The notes below the pieces were generated by a model. The model made no database searches and was not told the DNA's origin. It saw nothing but the letters and a program-made list of their open reading frames with translations. Both the position numbers and the translations under genes were made by a program. 64,000 nt of DNA from Natrinema zhouii (GTDB lineage Archaea > Halobacteriota > Halobacteria > Halobacteriales > Natrialbaceae), in assembly GCF_013456555.2 (NCBI RefSeq), contig NZ_CP059154.1, positions 3,596,001 to 3,660,000 of the forward strand, written 5' to 3'. Shown piece after piece: positions 1 to 8,474 of the stretch; the first letter of the stretch is position 1; each line of letters opens with the position of its first letter.

Positions 1-424
1 CCCGTTCCTGATCGCCCCGATCACGTACCTCTCGGACGTCGGGAACGCCGAGCCCGATATGGCCGCGATCGAGGCCCTCTCCGACGCGGTCGACGCCGCG
101 GGTATCTATCTCTTTACTTTCGACGCGCTCGAGCCCGGATCGACGCTCCACGGTCGCATGTTCGCGCCGGGGGCCGGCGTCCCGGAGGACCCCGTCACCG
201 GCACCGCGAGCGGGGCCGTCTGTGCGTACCTCGATCACTTCGGCGCGTTCGACGACGACCTGCCCGAGGAGCTCCGCCTCGAGCAGGGCCACTACGTCGA
301 CCGCCCGGGCCTGGTCCGCGTTCGACTCGACGACGCGGTCCGCGTCGGCGGGCGGGGCGTGACCGCCCTCGACGGCTCGATCGTCGTCCCGGCGGACGAC
401 GAGGACGAGATCCTCGAGGCCTGA
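1..424 (+). CDS. PhzF family isomerase-like protein (C-terminal part)
   Basis: The frame is open from base 2, so the gene begins before the window; only about 140 C-terminal residues are present. It reads from the window edge as PFLIAPITYLSDVG and later contains the glycine-rich segment GVPEDPVTGTASGAV, the conserved second-half signature of the PhzF/diaminopimelate epimerase-like fold. PhzF relatives catalyse isomerisations, but the substrate of the archaeal members is generally unknown and cannot be told here. The gene ends at a TGA and is followed by 294 bases before ppsA, so it is not in an operon with it. The family assignment is solid; the function is not. Confidence 0.85.
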   Translation, partial: PFLIAPITYLSDVGNAEPDMAAIEALSDAVDAAGIYLFTFDALEPGSTLHGRMFAPGAGVPEDPVTGTASGAVCAYLDHFGAFDDDLPEELRLEQGHYVDRPGLVRVRLDDAVRVGGRGVTALDGSIVVPADDEDEILEA

Positions 425-687
425 GGCCGATCCTGACAGGCGAGCGGATCGACGTCATGCCATTCCCGATGTCGTCTTTCGCTGGAACCTGATAGTCTGG
501 GTCGAAAACAGACCACACAATCGAACTCAGTTATAGAATTTCGTTCTGCGGATCACAGCCCCGTTCCCCGTCGTACACCCCCAGCTCACGGCTGAGAAGC
601 GTCGATTGCATCTGAGCGCGTTCTGCTACTACTAGGAACGTTCATTCGGTCGCGAGTTGGGATTAAGAGCGACCGTTCGCAACCTTC

Positions 688-694
688 TTTATTC
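688..694 (+). promoter_or_regulatory. TATA box of ppsA
   Basis: The element TTTATTC is centred 28 bases before the ATG at 719, the spacing expected for a leaderless haloarchaeal transcript. This favours ATG 719 over the in-frame GTG at 701, which would lie upstream of the predicted transcript start. Confidence 0.5.
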
Positions 695-718
695 GGTCCA
701 GTGACCACCTCACTAGAG

Positions 719-3058
719 ATGGCTGTACTCTGGCTGGACGAGATCAGTGCCGGCGACCTCGAGACGGTCGGCGGTAAAGGTGCTTCCCTCGGAGAGCTTA
801 CGGGCGCGGGGCTACCCGTCCCACCGGGGTTCGTCGTAACCGCCGGGACCTATCGATCGTTTATCGAAGAGGCCGAAATCGACGAGGAACTGTTCGCGGC
901 CGTCGACATCGACGTCGACGACTCGGCCGCGCTGGCCGACGCCGCGGATCACGCGCAGGAACTCATTCTCGAGACGCCGTTCCCCGACGAACTGCGCGCG
1001 GAGATCCTCGAGAGCTATAGCGAGGTCGGCAACGGCGAGGCGTTCGTCGCCGTTCGATCCTCCGCGACGGCCGAGGACCTGCCCGACGCCTCCTTCGCGG
1101 GACAACAGGAAACGTTCCTCAACGTCACCGAGGACGACCTGCTGGACCGCGTCCGGGAGTGTTGGGCCTCGCTGTTCACCCAGCGAGCGATTTACTACCG
1201 TCAGGAGCAAGGGTTCGATCACTCCGCGGTGAACATCGCGGTCGTCGTCCAGCAGATGGTCGACGCCGAGAAATCGGGCGTGATGTTCACGAGCCACCCC
1301 TCGACGGGCGACGCGACGATGATCATCGAGGCCGCGTGGGGGCTGGGCGAGGCCGTCGTCTCCGGTGCCGTTTCGCCGGACAACTACGTCATCGATCGCG
1401 AGGACCGGTCGATGGACGTCACCATCGCCGAGAAAAAGGTGATGCACGAGAAAGACGAGGCGACCGGCAAGACCGTCGAGCGCGAGGTACCTGAAGACAA
1501 GCGAAATGCGCGCGTGGTCTCCGACGACGAGATCGACGCGCTCATGGACCTCGGCGAGCGCGTCGAAGACCACTACGGCGAGCCCCAGGACGTCGAGTGG
1601 GCCATCGTCGATGGCGATGTCTACATGCTCCAGTCGCGCCCGATCACGACGATCGACGAGAGCGAGAGCGACGCCGCGGATCCGACCGGGAGCGTCGACG
1701 CCGCGAAGGGACTGACTGACGGCAGCGGTAGCGTCCAGGCCGCAGACGCCGGCAACGCCGACACGGTCGACTCGAGCGGTACCGGCGACGTGCTCGTCGA
1801 CGGGCTCGGCTCGAGCCCGGGAACGGTCAGCGGCCCCGCGCGGATCGTCATCAAGCTCGACGACCTCGACAAGGTCAGCGAGGGCGACATCATCGTCACC
1901 GAGATGACGATGCCCGACATGGTGCCCGCGATGAAGCGAGCCTCGGGCATCATCACCGACGAGGGCGGCATGACCAGCCACGCCGCCATCGTCTCCCGCG
2001 AGCTCGGCGTTCCCGCCATCGTCGGGACGACCAACGCGACGACCGTCCTCGAGGACGGGCAGGTCGTCACGCTCGACGGCGACAAGGGCTCCGTCCTCGA
2101 GGGATCGGCAGTCGAACCCGACGAGGAGACCGAACCCGTCGAGGAGGTCCGCCCGCAGTCGCCGGTCAAACCGATGACTGCGACGGAGGTGAAGGTCAAC
2201 GTCTCCATTCCGGAGGCCGCGGAACGCGCGGCCGCGACGGGTGCCGACGGCGTCGGCCTGCTCCGCATGGAGCACATGATCCTCTCGCTGAATCAGACGC
2301 CCGCGAAGTTCATCGACGAAAACGGCGAGGACGCCTACATCACGGAGATCGTCGAAGGAATTCGCGGTGTGGCAGACGAGTTCTATCCGCGTCCCGTCCG
2401 CGTTCGCACGCTCGACGCCCCGACAGACGAGTTCAGCCAGCTCGAGGGCGGCGAAGACGAGCCCGACGAGCACAATCCGATGCTCGGCTACCGGGGCATC
2501 CGGCGCTCGCTCGATCGGCCGGACGTCTTCGCCCACGAACTCGAGGCGTTCCGCCGGCTCTACGAGCTGGGCTACGACAACGTCGAGATCATGTTCCCGC
2601 TGGTCAACGACGCCGAGGACATCTATCAGGCCAAGGAGCTGATGAAGAAGGCGGGAATCGATCCCGAAAAGCGCCGCTGGGGTGCGATGATCGAGACGCC
2701 TGCCTCCGCGCTCTCCGTCGAGGGGATGGCTGAAGCGGGCATCGATTTCGCCTCCTTCGGGACCAACGATCTGACTCAGTACACGCTCGCGGTCGACCGT
2801 AACAACGGGCACGTCGCCGACCGCTTCGACGAGCTCCACCCCGCGATCTTGCGGCTCATCGGCGACGTCATCGAGACGTGTCGCGAACACGATGTCGACA
2901 CGAGTATCTGCGGCCAGGCCGGCTCCAAACCCGAGATGGCGCGGTTCCTCGTTAACGAAGGAATTAGTTCGATCTCGGCGAACATCGACGCCGTCCGCGA
3001 CGTCCAACACGAGGTCAAGCGGGTCGAACAGAAGCTCCTGCTCGACTCCGTTCGCTAA
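719..3058 (+). CDS. ppsA: phosphoenolpyruvate synthase
   Basis: This enzyme makes phosphoenolpyruvate, AMP and phosphate from pyruvate and ATP, feeding gluconeogenesis in the cytoplasm. The order is N-terminal ATP-grasp domain (GGKGASLGEL, then VRSSATAEDLPDASFAGQQ), the swivelling phosphohistidine domain with GGMTSHAAIV (His421 from this start), and the C-terminal PEP-binding TIM barrel ending with the catalytic cysteine in ICGQAGSKPEM (Cys731). At about 780 residues it has the family length. A Ser/Ala/Asp-rich linker near residues 315-355 separates the ATP-grasp and phosphohistidine domains. ATG 719 gives the MAVLWLDEI start I expect in haloarchaeal homologues and fits the TATA box; GTG 701 is the alternative. 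Confidence 0.96.
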   Translation: MAVLWLDEISAGDLETVGGKGASLGELTGAGLPVPPGFVVTAGTYRSFIEEAEIDEELFAAVDIDVDDSAALADAADHAQELILETPFPDELRAEILESYSEVGNGEAFVAVRSSATAEDLPDASFAGQQETFLNVTEDDLLDRVRECWASLFTQRAIYYRQEQGFDHSAVNIAVVVQQMVDAEKSGVMFTSHPSTGDATMIIEAAWGLGEAVVSGAVSPDNYVIDREDRSMDVTIAEKKVMHEKDEATGKTVEREVPEDKRNARVVSDDEIDALMDLGERVEDHYGEPQDVEWAIVDGDVYMLQSRPITTIDESESDAADPTGSVDAAKGLTDGSGSVQAADAGNADTVDSSGTGDVLVDGLGSSPGTVSGPARIVIKLDDLDKVSEGDIIVTEMTMPDMVPAMKRASGIITDEGGMTSHAAIVSRELGVPAIVGTTNATTVLEDGQVVTLDGDKGSVLEGSAVEPDEETEPVEEVRPQSPVKPMTATEVKVNVSIPEAAERAAATGADGVGLLRMEHMILSLNQTPAKFIDENGEDAYITEIVEGIRGVADEFYPRPVRVRTLDAPTDEFSQLEGGEDEPDEHNPMLGYRGIRRSLDRPDVFAHELEAFRRLYELGYDNVEIMFPLVNDAEDIYQAKELMKKAGIDPEKRRWGAMIETPASALSVEGMAEAGIDFASFGTNDLTQYTLAVDRNNGHVADRFDELHPAILRLIGDVIETCREHDVDTSICGQAGSKPEMARFLVNEGISSISANIDAVRDVQHEVKRVEQKLLLDSVR

Positions 3059-3066
3059 CGGTCGCG

Positions 3067-3080
3067 TTCACTGATTTTTC
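3067..3080 (+). terminator. T-tract after ppsA
   Basis: A run of five T residues lies about ten bases after the ppsA stop codon. Archaeal RNA polymerase terminates at such T-rich tracts without needing a hairpin. The assignment is positional only. Confidence 0.3.
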
Positions 3081-3144
3081 GGACGAACAGCGTCCGACAC
3101 TGTCGCCACGTGTACGCATGCTGCCGTCACATGTGCACATACTG

Positions 3145-3354
3145 TCACCACGTATACGCATAGCCAGCGGCGACGAGAAAGACCAGCCCGATCCCGAGTG
3201 CCGCAACCGCGATTGCGATCCCGAAGAACCGGAGCAGGTCCGTCATCAGCTCCGGATACTCCGGCTGAGGCTCGAGATTCGCCACGAGCACGTAAATGAA
3301 CGCGCCGGTCCCGACGGAGAGCAGTCCGAACGCGGCCGTCGCGGCCCAGGTCAT
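3145..3354 (-). CDS. small two-helix membrane protein
   Basis: The 69-residue product begins MTWAATAAFGLLSVG and has two hydrophobic segments (about residues 4-25 and 43-65) separated by a short charged stretch with EPQPEYPELM. I do not recognise a named family. The ATG at 3354 lies 26 bases from a TATA-like element (about 3378-3384) on the minus strand, consistent with a leaderless transcript. It is divergent from the next membrane-protein gene. A longer upstream reading exists, but it overlaps the coding sequence of that neighbour and lacks protein-like character. Confidence 0.65.
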   Translation of the reverse strand: MTWAATAAFGLLSVGTGAFIYVLVANLEPQPEYPELMTDLLRFFGIAIAVAALGIGLVFLVAAGYAYTW

Positions 3355-3377
3355 AGGGTCGGTGGGATGGCCGCCAC

Positions 3378-3384
3378 CGTATAG
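3378..3384. promoter_or_regulatory. TATA-like element between divergent genes
   Basis: The sequence CGTATAG reads CTATACG on the other strand, so a TATA-like core is present both ways. It lies 26 bases from the minus-strand ATG at 3354 and 28 bases from the plus-strand ATG at 3410, so one element could serve both leaderless genes. Confidence 0.4.
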
Positions 3385-3409
3385 CCTGCGGCCAGACGGG
3401 GAAAGGTCC

Positions 3410-4081
3410 ATGATGCAGGCCGACCTCAGTTTGAGCATGAGCGACCGTTCGGACGAGGTGACCGAGAGTCGGGAGTCGGACGCCCCCGCGACCGACAACC
3501 TCCTCGAGGAGACGGATCGACTGCTCTCGGAGTCGGGCGTCGACATCGACGACGGGTCGCCCGAGACCGGCGGTACCTCGCCGAGCGCAGCGGGCGGCGA
3601 CACAGGCCCGGATTCACTCACCGGGTTCGATTACATGCAGGACGCCGAGCCCGAATCCGACGAGCAATCCGGTGTCGAGTCCGACACCGGCACGTCGCGC
3701 TCGTGGCTCTCACCGGTCACGTCACGGCTCTCGCTCGGGCGGTACTTCTCGCCGAAGGCATACGTCGCGCTCGTCGGCGTGCTCAGTGCCGGCGTCCTGG
3801 CCGGGACGACCGTACTGCCGTTCGCCGGCCGCATGATCGGCATGTTCACCGTCGCCTTCACCGTTGGGCTCCTCGCGTCGAAGCGGCGCTATCTCGAGAT
3901 GAGTGCCGCCGGCGTCTCGGTCGGCGCGGTCGCGGCGGTCCTCGGCAACATCGTCCTCACCGCCGTCGGCTCCGGGCAATCGCTCATCGCCGTCGGCGCG
4001 ACCGTCGGGCTCCTCGCGTCCGTCGTGGGCTACTACTTCGGCCGCGACCTCCGCGACGGACTCTCGCAGGATATCGACTGA
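3410..4081 (+). CDS. haloarchaeal membrane protein, DUF456-like
   Basis: The first ~100 residues are acidic and Ser/Asp-rich without a signal peptide. From about residue 115 come glycine-rich hydrophobic helices (AYVALVGVLSAGVLAGTTVLPFAGRMIGMF, then three more), giving four or five membrane segments. The glycine-rich helix pattern resembles DUF456-type small integral membrane proteins, but I am not certain of the family. Two adjacent ATGs at 3410 and 3413 fit the TATA spacing. An internal start at 3437 (MSDRSDEVTESRES) is an equally plausible annotation and removes nine residues. Function unknown. Confidence 0.7.
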   Translation: MMQADLSLSMSDRSDEVTESRESDAPATDNLLEETDRLLSESGVDIDDGSPETGGTSPSAAGGDTGPDSLTGFDYMQDAEPESDEQSGVESDTGTSRSWLSPVTSRLSLGRYFSPKAYVALVGVLSAGVLAGTTVLPFAGRMIGMFTVAFTVGLLASKRRYLEMSAAGVSVGAVAAVLGNIVLTAVGSGQSLIAVGATVGLLASVVGYYFGRDLRDGLSQDID

Positions 4082-4179
4082 GACGGATCGCTGTAACGGT
4101 TCCCGGCGCAACTGCGACCGTCCTGTGATTGGACCATCCTGCGGTTTCGCCGAAAACGACTTCCAGTAGTCCGTTCGAA

Positions 4180-4839
4180 CTAGCCGTTCGTCGTTAACTC
4201 CCAGCCGCGCTCGGTCCGGCGAACGACCCCGTTGTCGGCCATCACCTCGAGTAACTCGGTGACGACTTCGCGGGGCGCATCGATCTCTTCACTGATCTCA
4301 CCAACTGATTTCGGCTCCGAACGGACGCAAGCGAGCAGGTCGGCGTAAATCCGACTCTCCGGGCCAGCGCCGATGGTCTCGGAGATGTTATCGAACACGT
4401 CGTTGAGCCGGCCCTGCACCCATCGCTGGGCCAGCGACAGCTCGTTTTCGAGCCGTTCCAGATCCTCCAACACGGCGAGCAGTTCGTCGAGATCGCCGGT
4501 TTCGTCCCACGAAATATCGAGGGAGAGATGCCGGCAGGTAGTGATATCGAAGCTACTGTTGGCCGGATAGGCGCTCTTGCTCGCGAACCCGTACGGCGAA
4601 ACGGTCACCTCGAGTCGGACGTTGCGGGCGATGTGGAAGTACTTCCGCCGCTGGTCGTCGACCCGGCTCTCGATCAGGCCCGCTTCCTCGAGTTTTCGCA
4701 GGTGTTCGATGACCGCCTTGGGACTCACGCCGAGATATTCCGAGATTTCGGTGACATAACACGGCTTGCGGGCGAGCAACCGAAGGATCCGTCTTCGGTT
4801 CTCGTTCCCCAGTAAATCCAACAACGCGGCGGAGTCCAT
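4180..4839 (-). CDS. ArsR-like winged-helix transcriptional regulator
   Basis: The N-terminal 75 residues form a classical winged helix (LLGNENRRRILRLLARKPCYVTEIS, then SPKAVIEHLRKLEEAGLIES, then the wing RRKYFHI). The middle contains a predicted coiled segment (LDELLAVLEDLERLENELSLAQRWV), and residues about 160-219 form a second helix-turn-helix-like module ending in GVVRRTERGWELTTNG. The double DNA-binding layout in 219 residues is common among haloarchaeal regulators. It lies just downstream of the secreted coiled-coil gene on the same strand (89-base gap). The regulated genes cannot be told from the sequence. Confidence 0.85.
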   Translation of the reverse strand: MDSAALLDLLGNENRRRILRLLARKPCYVTEISEYLGVSPKAVIEHLRKLEEAGLIESRVDDQRRKYFHIARNVRLEVTVSPYGFASKSAYPANSSFDITTCRHLSLDISWDETGDLDELLAVLEDLERLENELSLAQRWVQGRLNDVFDNISETIGAGPESRIYADLLACVRSEPKSVGEISEEIDAPREVVTELLEVMADNGVVRRTERGWELTTNG

Positions 4840-4928
4840 CGAGGGAAGGTTAGTGATCGGCGCTGAAAAGCGTGTCTGCTCGCAATACGCTCGGGATCGG
4901 CGACGGTTCGAGATGGAGTTCCGGCGGC

Positions 4929-5783
4929 TCAGTCGTCAGCGTTGGCCTCATCTGGCGTCCCGAATCCGGTACCAGACCCACCGTTTGGGTGGTCGCCCGG
5001 CGAGCCAGAATCGGCCGGCGTTGCGTCCGTCGGCTGTTTATTGGGTCCGTTTCCAGTATCCGGTCCGTTCGCCGACTGCTCATCGGGCCCGTTAGCCGCC
5101 TCAGAACCGTTTCCCTTATCCGGTCCGTTTCCCGTCGATTTCTCACCGGGGCTTGCTCCCGGTGATCCGGTATCGGACCCGCTTTTCGCCGACTGATCGT
5201 TGCCGGGACCGGCGCGATCGTCAGGCGGGCCTGCGCCATTTCCGGGGTGCCCGTCACCGGCCATTCCTCGGGCGACCGCTGCGACCCCCGGACCGGCCTG
5301 CGCCGATGCGCTCTCTCGGATCGCAGTGGCGTTCCCTCGAAGCGCCGCGAGGCGATCCGAATCAACGCGCTGTTCGGTTCGCTCGATCGAGCGCTCGAGG
5401 CTGGCGATCTGGACCGTCAGTCTGGCCATTTGCGATCGGTAGGCTCCCGTGGAGAGATCCCCGCGTTGGGATTCGAGGGCAACACGCTCGGCCTCAAGGG
5501 ACGCTAATTTCGCCTCGAGCGCGTCGGATCGCTCGCTGGCGATCGCCGCCCGGCTCTCGTTGTCGGCGCGGTCGTAGGCCGCTTCGAACATCCCCGACTC
5601 AACCCCGTTTTCCGTCTCGGCTGCGCTCGCCTGCATGACCGTCCCGACGGACGCATTCGTCGAGACCGACTGAGAGCCGTCGGCATCGGCGGCAGTGAAC
5701 GTGCTCGCGGCGACACCGCTCGCGATCGCCAGTCCGACGATAGTGAGGGCCACCAGGAGGGCAACCGACCGCGTGCGTTTCAT
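4929..5783 (-). CDS. secreted coiled-coil protein with Asn-Gly-Pro-Asp repeats
   Basis: The 284-residue product has a Sec-type signal (MKRTRSVALLVALTIVGLAIASGVAAS), a helical region with a coiled coil at about residues 85-145 (EAKLASLEAERVALESQRG onward), then a long disordered tail of degenerate NGPD / GNGP / GSPG repeats. The tail has no helix and would be flexible and acidic outside the cell. No catalytic motif is visible. It is followed on the same strand by the winged-helix regulator, so the two may be linked. I believe relatives exist in haloarchaea as an uncharacterised family, but I cannot name it with certainty. Confidence 0.75.
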   Translation of the reverse strand: MKRTRSVALLVALTIVGLAIASGVAASTFTAADADGSQSVSTNASVGTVMQASAAETENGVESGMFEAAYDRADNESRAAIASERSDALEAKLASLEAERVALESQRGDLSTGAYRSQMARLTVQIASLERSIERTEQRVDSDRLAALRGNATAIRESASAQAGPGVAAVARGMAGDGHPGNGAGPPDDRAGPGNDQSAKSGSDTGSPGASPGEKSTGNGPDKGNGSEAANGPDEQSANGPDTGNGPNKQPTDATPADSGSPGDHPNGGSGTGFGTPDEANADD

Positions 5784-6472
5784 CGTCTGTGTCGACTCCG
5801 TGACTATACTAAAAGGAGAACCTTCGTTCGAACCGTTTAATCGGACTGATGAACCGCTGAGATCCGTGCTGAGCGTTCACGGCGGGTGGAGTGGTCGTGA
5901 TAATTCTGCTCGGCAGACGATTTCGCGACCCCGATTCAGCAGTGTTTAGCGGATGGTTCAAACCGTTTTATTTGGAGAGTGAAGCGTGAATTGGTTGTTG
6001 CGATGAATGAGGAGACGTCACGATCACCCATAACGGGCGGAGGGACGTCATAATCACCCGCTACAATCGGTGAGGATGCGTTACGAGTTCCTGTGACGGC
6101 GGTCGAAACTCGAGCAACGGGATTCCTCCTCTCGTCCTCACCGAAACGATTCACACACTGACCGCACCGTCTGCGGTCCTCATTCACGGTGCTCGCTCAC
6201 GGCTCGCTTCGCTCACCGTTCGCGTCCCCGCGGTTCTCGCTCACTGTGTTCGCTCCGAACCGCGCCGCTCCGAACCGCGCTCTCGTCGTGCAACTGAGTG
6301 TGCATGGACGGTCAGTGAGTACTGTAACTACCGTCTGACAGCCGACAGTACGTGTTTGCTACCGAGAACGAAACCTTACTCAGCAATCGCGGGCGGAGAA
6401 CGCATTGATAGCGCGTCTGTTTAAACCTACCTGCCAACAGTTATATCACGCCGTCCCTTGGTATCAAATACC
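5784..6472. other. long non-coding stretch
   Basis: About 690 bases without a convincing gene. It holds several AT-rich promoter-like spots (for example around 5830 and 5968), a 16-base direct repeat (GACGTCACGATCACCC near 6013 and a near copy near 6043), a short hairpin GACCGCA...TGCGGTC near 6160-6180, and a stretch of alternating gcgagc/gctcgc words around 6185-6260 typical of haloarchaeal intergenic DNA. A minus-strand frame at 5936-6187 was judged unlikely to be a gene. Confidence 0.6.
6441..6447 (+). promoter_or_regulatory. TATA box for the DUF5802-like gene
   Basis: TTATATC is centred about 28 bases before ATG 6473, marking a leaderless start and excluding the in-frame TTG at 6458. 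Confidence 0.55.
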
Positions 6473-6865
6473 ATGTTCGAGGTGTTTTCGCGAAGCTATT
6501 ATCTCGGACGTCTCTACGTGACTCCGACCGACGGGGATCACGCACTCATGCACAGCGAGCAACACGAACGCATCAACGAGGAAGTGTACGCCACCGGTGA
6601 CGGCCTCGAGCGCCTCGACACACCGCTGGTGATGAAACTCGAGACCAGCCACTTCCCGGTTCACGGTGCGGACGCCGTCCCGACGAACACGCTCGCGATA
6701 CCGGAATCGATGCTCGAGGGGACCGACGTCCGGAACCCGCCCTCGCTCCGGGAGGTGTTTCTGGCCCGGCGCGAGTGCGCCCGCCAGCTGCTCTCGTTCG
6801 CCGGCGGCTTCCGAACCGGCGATACCGGGCCGACCGATGATGAGTCGCCCAACGCCGGAACCTAG
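6473..6865 (+). CDS. DUF5802-like conserved haloarchaeal protein
   Basis: A 130-residue cytoplasmic protein beginning MFEVFSRSYYLGRLYVTP and containing MHSEQHERINEEVYATGDGLERLDTPLVMKLE. I recognise the pattern as a conserved haloarchaeal family of unknown function (DUF5802-like). It has no membrane segment or signal. The Vms1-like gene begins 30 bases downstream on the same strand, so the two could be co-transcribed. The start is supported by the TATA box 28 bases upstream. Confidence 0.75.
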   Translation: MFEVFSRSYYLGRLYVTPTDGDHALMHSEQHERINEEVYATGDGLERLDTPLVMKLETSHFPVHGADAVPTNTLAIPESMLEGTDVRNPPSLREVFLARRECARQLLSFAGGFRTGDTGPTDDESPNAGT

Positions 6866-6894
6866 AAGTAGCCTCGCTTCCCGATTTCGGCCGG

Positions 6895-7824
6895 ATGCTC
6901 GACAGGTTGCTCGGCCGCGCGTCGCTCAGGGAACGCATCGACGAACTCGAGGCGGAAAACGAGCGGTTGCAAAATCGCTACGAGGCCGAATCCGAGCGTC
7001 GAGCCGACGCCGCTACCGCACGACAGGACGCCGAAGAGCGCGTCAACCGGCTCGAGGATCGGATCGCCCAGCTCGAGGGCGAACTCGAGCGAGTGGACAC
7101 GGACGAGAGCGGGCTGACAGTCCGACGCCGCGATCAGCTTCGCGGTCCCCGTCTCGAGGGGGTTCTGGATCGGCTGACGTCGATCCGAACGGGTCCTGAA
7201 GGCGCGCTCACCGCCGGCGTGGACGACGCGGTTCCCGAATCCGTCCGCGCCGATCTCGAGGACGTACTCGGCGATCGGGTCGCGCTCGCCGAGGAAGCCG
7301 CACCGTGTCTGTGTTGCGTCGACGACGCCGGATTGCTCGCGGTGACGCTCGAGCCGCCGATCACCCCCGATATCGGCGCGACCTGGCGCGACCGGTTCGC
7401 CCTCGAGCGCGAGTGGTTCCTACCGACCGGCCGACACGCCGTCGCGCTGGTCCGGACCGATCTGTTCGCCCTCGGCGTCTACGAGGACGACGAGCGCGTC
7501 GACTATCGCGGCTTCGAGAGCGACGTCAAGGGCAGCCACTCGAAGGGCGGGTTCTCGCAGGCCCGGTTCGAGCGGATCCGCGACGGACAGATCGACGAGC
7601 ACCTCGAGCGCTGTCGTGACGCGCTGGCCGCGTACGAATCCGGGGGCGAGCGGGCCGACACGCCGCTCTTCCTCGTCGGCCAGCGTGGCACCGTCGACGC
7701 GCTCGTCGACGAATCGGGACTCGAGCCGACCGCGACGGCCGCCGTCGACGCGACCGGCGATCCGAAGCCGGCGCTCGCGGACGCCGTCCACTCCTTCTGG
7801 ACGACAGAGCTACGGGTGCTGTGA
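6895..7824 (+). CDS. Vms1/Ankzf1-family peptidyl-tRNA hydrolase (archaeal VLRF1-like)
   Basis: The N-terminal ~70 residues are a coiled coil (LRERIDELEAENERLQNRYEA). The rest has the fold signature of the release-factor-like Vms1/acVLRF1 family, with the catalytic loop SHSKGGFSQARFERIRDG (Gln222 in the GxxQ-type position). Eukaryotic Vms1 cleaves nascent chains from tRNA on stalled 60S subunits during ribosome quality control; the archaeal proteins are inferred to rescue stalled ribosomes similarly. The glutamine and the preceding GS/KGG residues are intact, so activity is plausible. Length (309) fits the family. It follows the DUF5802-like gene by 29 bases. Confidence 0.85.
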   Translation: MLDRLLGRASLRERIDELEAENERLQNRYEAESERRADAATARQDAEERVNRLEDRIAQLEGELERVDTDESGLTVRRRDQLRGPRLEGVLDRLTSIRTGPEGALTAGVDDAVPESVRADLEDVLGDRVALAEEAAPCLCCVDDAGLLAVTLEPPITPDIGATWRDRFALEREWFLPTGRHAVALVRTDLFALGVYEDDERVDYRGFESDVKGSHSKGGFSQARFERIRDGQIDEHLERCRDALAAYESGGERADTPLFLVGQRGTVDALVDESGLEPTATAAVDATGDPKPALADAVHSFWTTELRVL

Positions 7825-7851
7825 GCGCGTAATTCGGACGATGTCTGACCG

Positions 7852-8061
7852 TCAGTAGCCGCCGCCGTCGTCGAAACAGCGACCGCATCTGTTCGCGTCC
7901 ACGTCACTGACCGCCTGCTCGACGGGGACCAGTCGGAGGTGGTCGTGAGCGACGTGGGAGGTCGCCCCGCAGGTCGTCTGGAAGTCAGAACGGCCGGATT
8001 CGTGTTGATGGATCTTGTTCGTCGTCTCGTTCAGGACACCATTCATGTTACCATTGGCCAT
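7852..8061 (-). CDS. small zinc-binding-type protein
   Basis: The 69-residue product starts MANGNMNGVLNETTNKIHQHES and contains CGATSHVAHDHLRLVPVEQ followed by a second pair CGRC near the C-terminus, with several histidines between. The Cys/His spacing suggests one structural zinc site. Function unknown. Its tail converges on the Vms1-like gene, ending 28 bases after it. Start 8061 is chosen over the upstream start at 8082 because the shorter form begins like a normal haloarchaeal small protein. Confidence 0.65.
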   Translation of the reverse strand: MANGNMNGVLNETTNKIHQHESGRSDFQTTCGATSHVAHDHLRLVPVEQAVSDVDANRCGRCFDDGGGY

Positions 8062-8274
8062 GGGAGAGCCACATAAGCGCACCGACCGTTGATTCCGCGA
8101 TATCGAGTCGATTGGCTCCCGGCAGCCGTTGCAGGCAGCGAAACAGTACTGTCAACGAATGACGTGAGCGAAACAGTCGATCGAGAGCGGTCCGACGAAT
8201 CGCGGCAGTGACGTGTTAGCGAGTGTATCGGTCAAATATGTTTTCCGCTCCGAGAACGAATACTCGAACCGAGT

Positions 8275-8394
8275 ATGTCCGACTTCGAAACCGTCACGTG
8301 CGAACAGTGTGGCGACGCATTCACGGCATACCCCGATGCCAACGCGGCCCAGCGCGGTTTCTGTAGTCCCTCCTGTGCCCTCGAGGCGAACTGA
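8275..8394 (+). CDS. 39-residue zinc-finger microprotein
   Basis: A short gene (ATG 8275, TGA 8392-8394) encodes MSDFETVTCEQCGDAF followed by CSPSC near the end. The CxxC...CxxxC arrangement with an aromatic residue before the second pair is that of a treble-clef or zinc-ribbon knuckle. Haloarchaea encode many such micro zinc proteins, and several characterised ones affect surface adhesion or swarming in Haloferax. AT-rich sequence around 8236-8245 could carry its promoter. Too short for most gene finders, but composition and codon usage look genuine. Confidence 0.7.
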   Translation: MSDFETVTCEQCGDAFTAYPDANAAQRGFCSPSCALEAN

Positions 8395-8474
8395 CGACGA
8401 CGAACGTGCTACCCTTTCCGTAAGCCGTGGCGTGAACGAGCCGTATCACCGGCAGCGCAGCCGATATCGGCCTG

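Noticed and set aside
812..3010. Very long open frame opposite ppsA
   Set aside because: It is antisense to a confidently assigned enzyme, and the residues have no family pattern. Long antisense frames are expected in high-GC DNA with GC-rich third positions. The same holds opposite phoX (35350-37959) and metY.
5936..6187. Minus-strand frame with CGQC start (MNEDRRRCGQCVNRF)
   Set aside because: The rest of the frame has no zinc partner or fold, contains a direct repeat, and sits in compositionally intergenic DNA.
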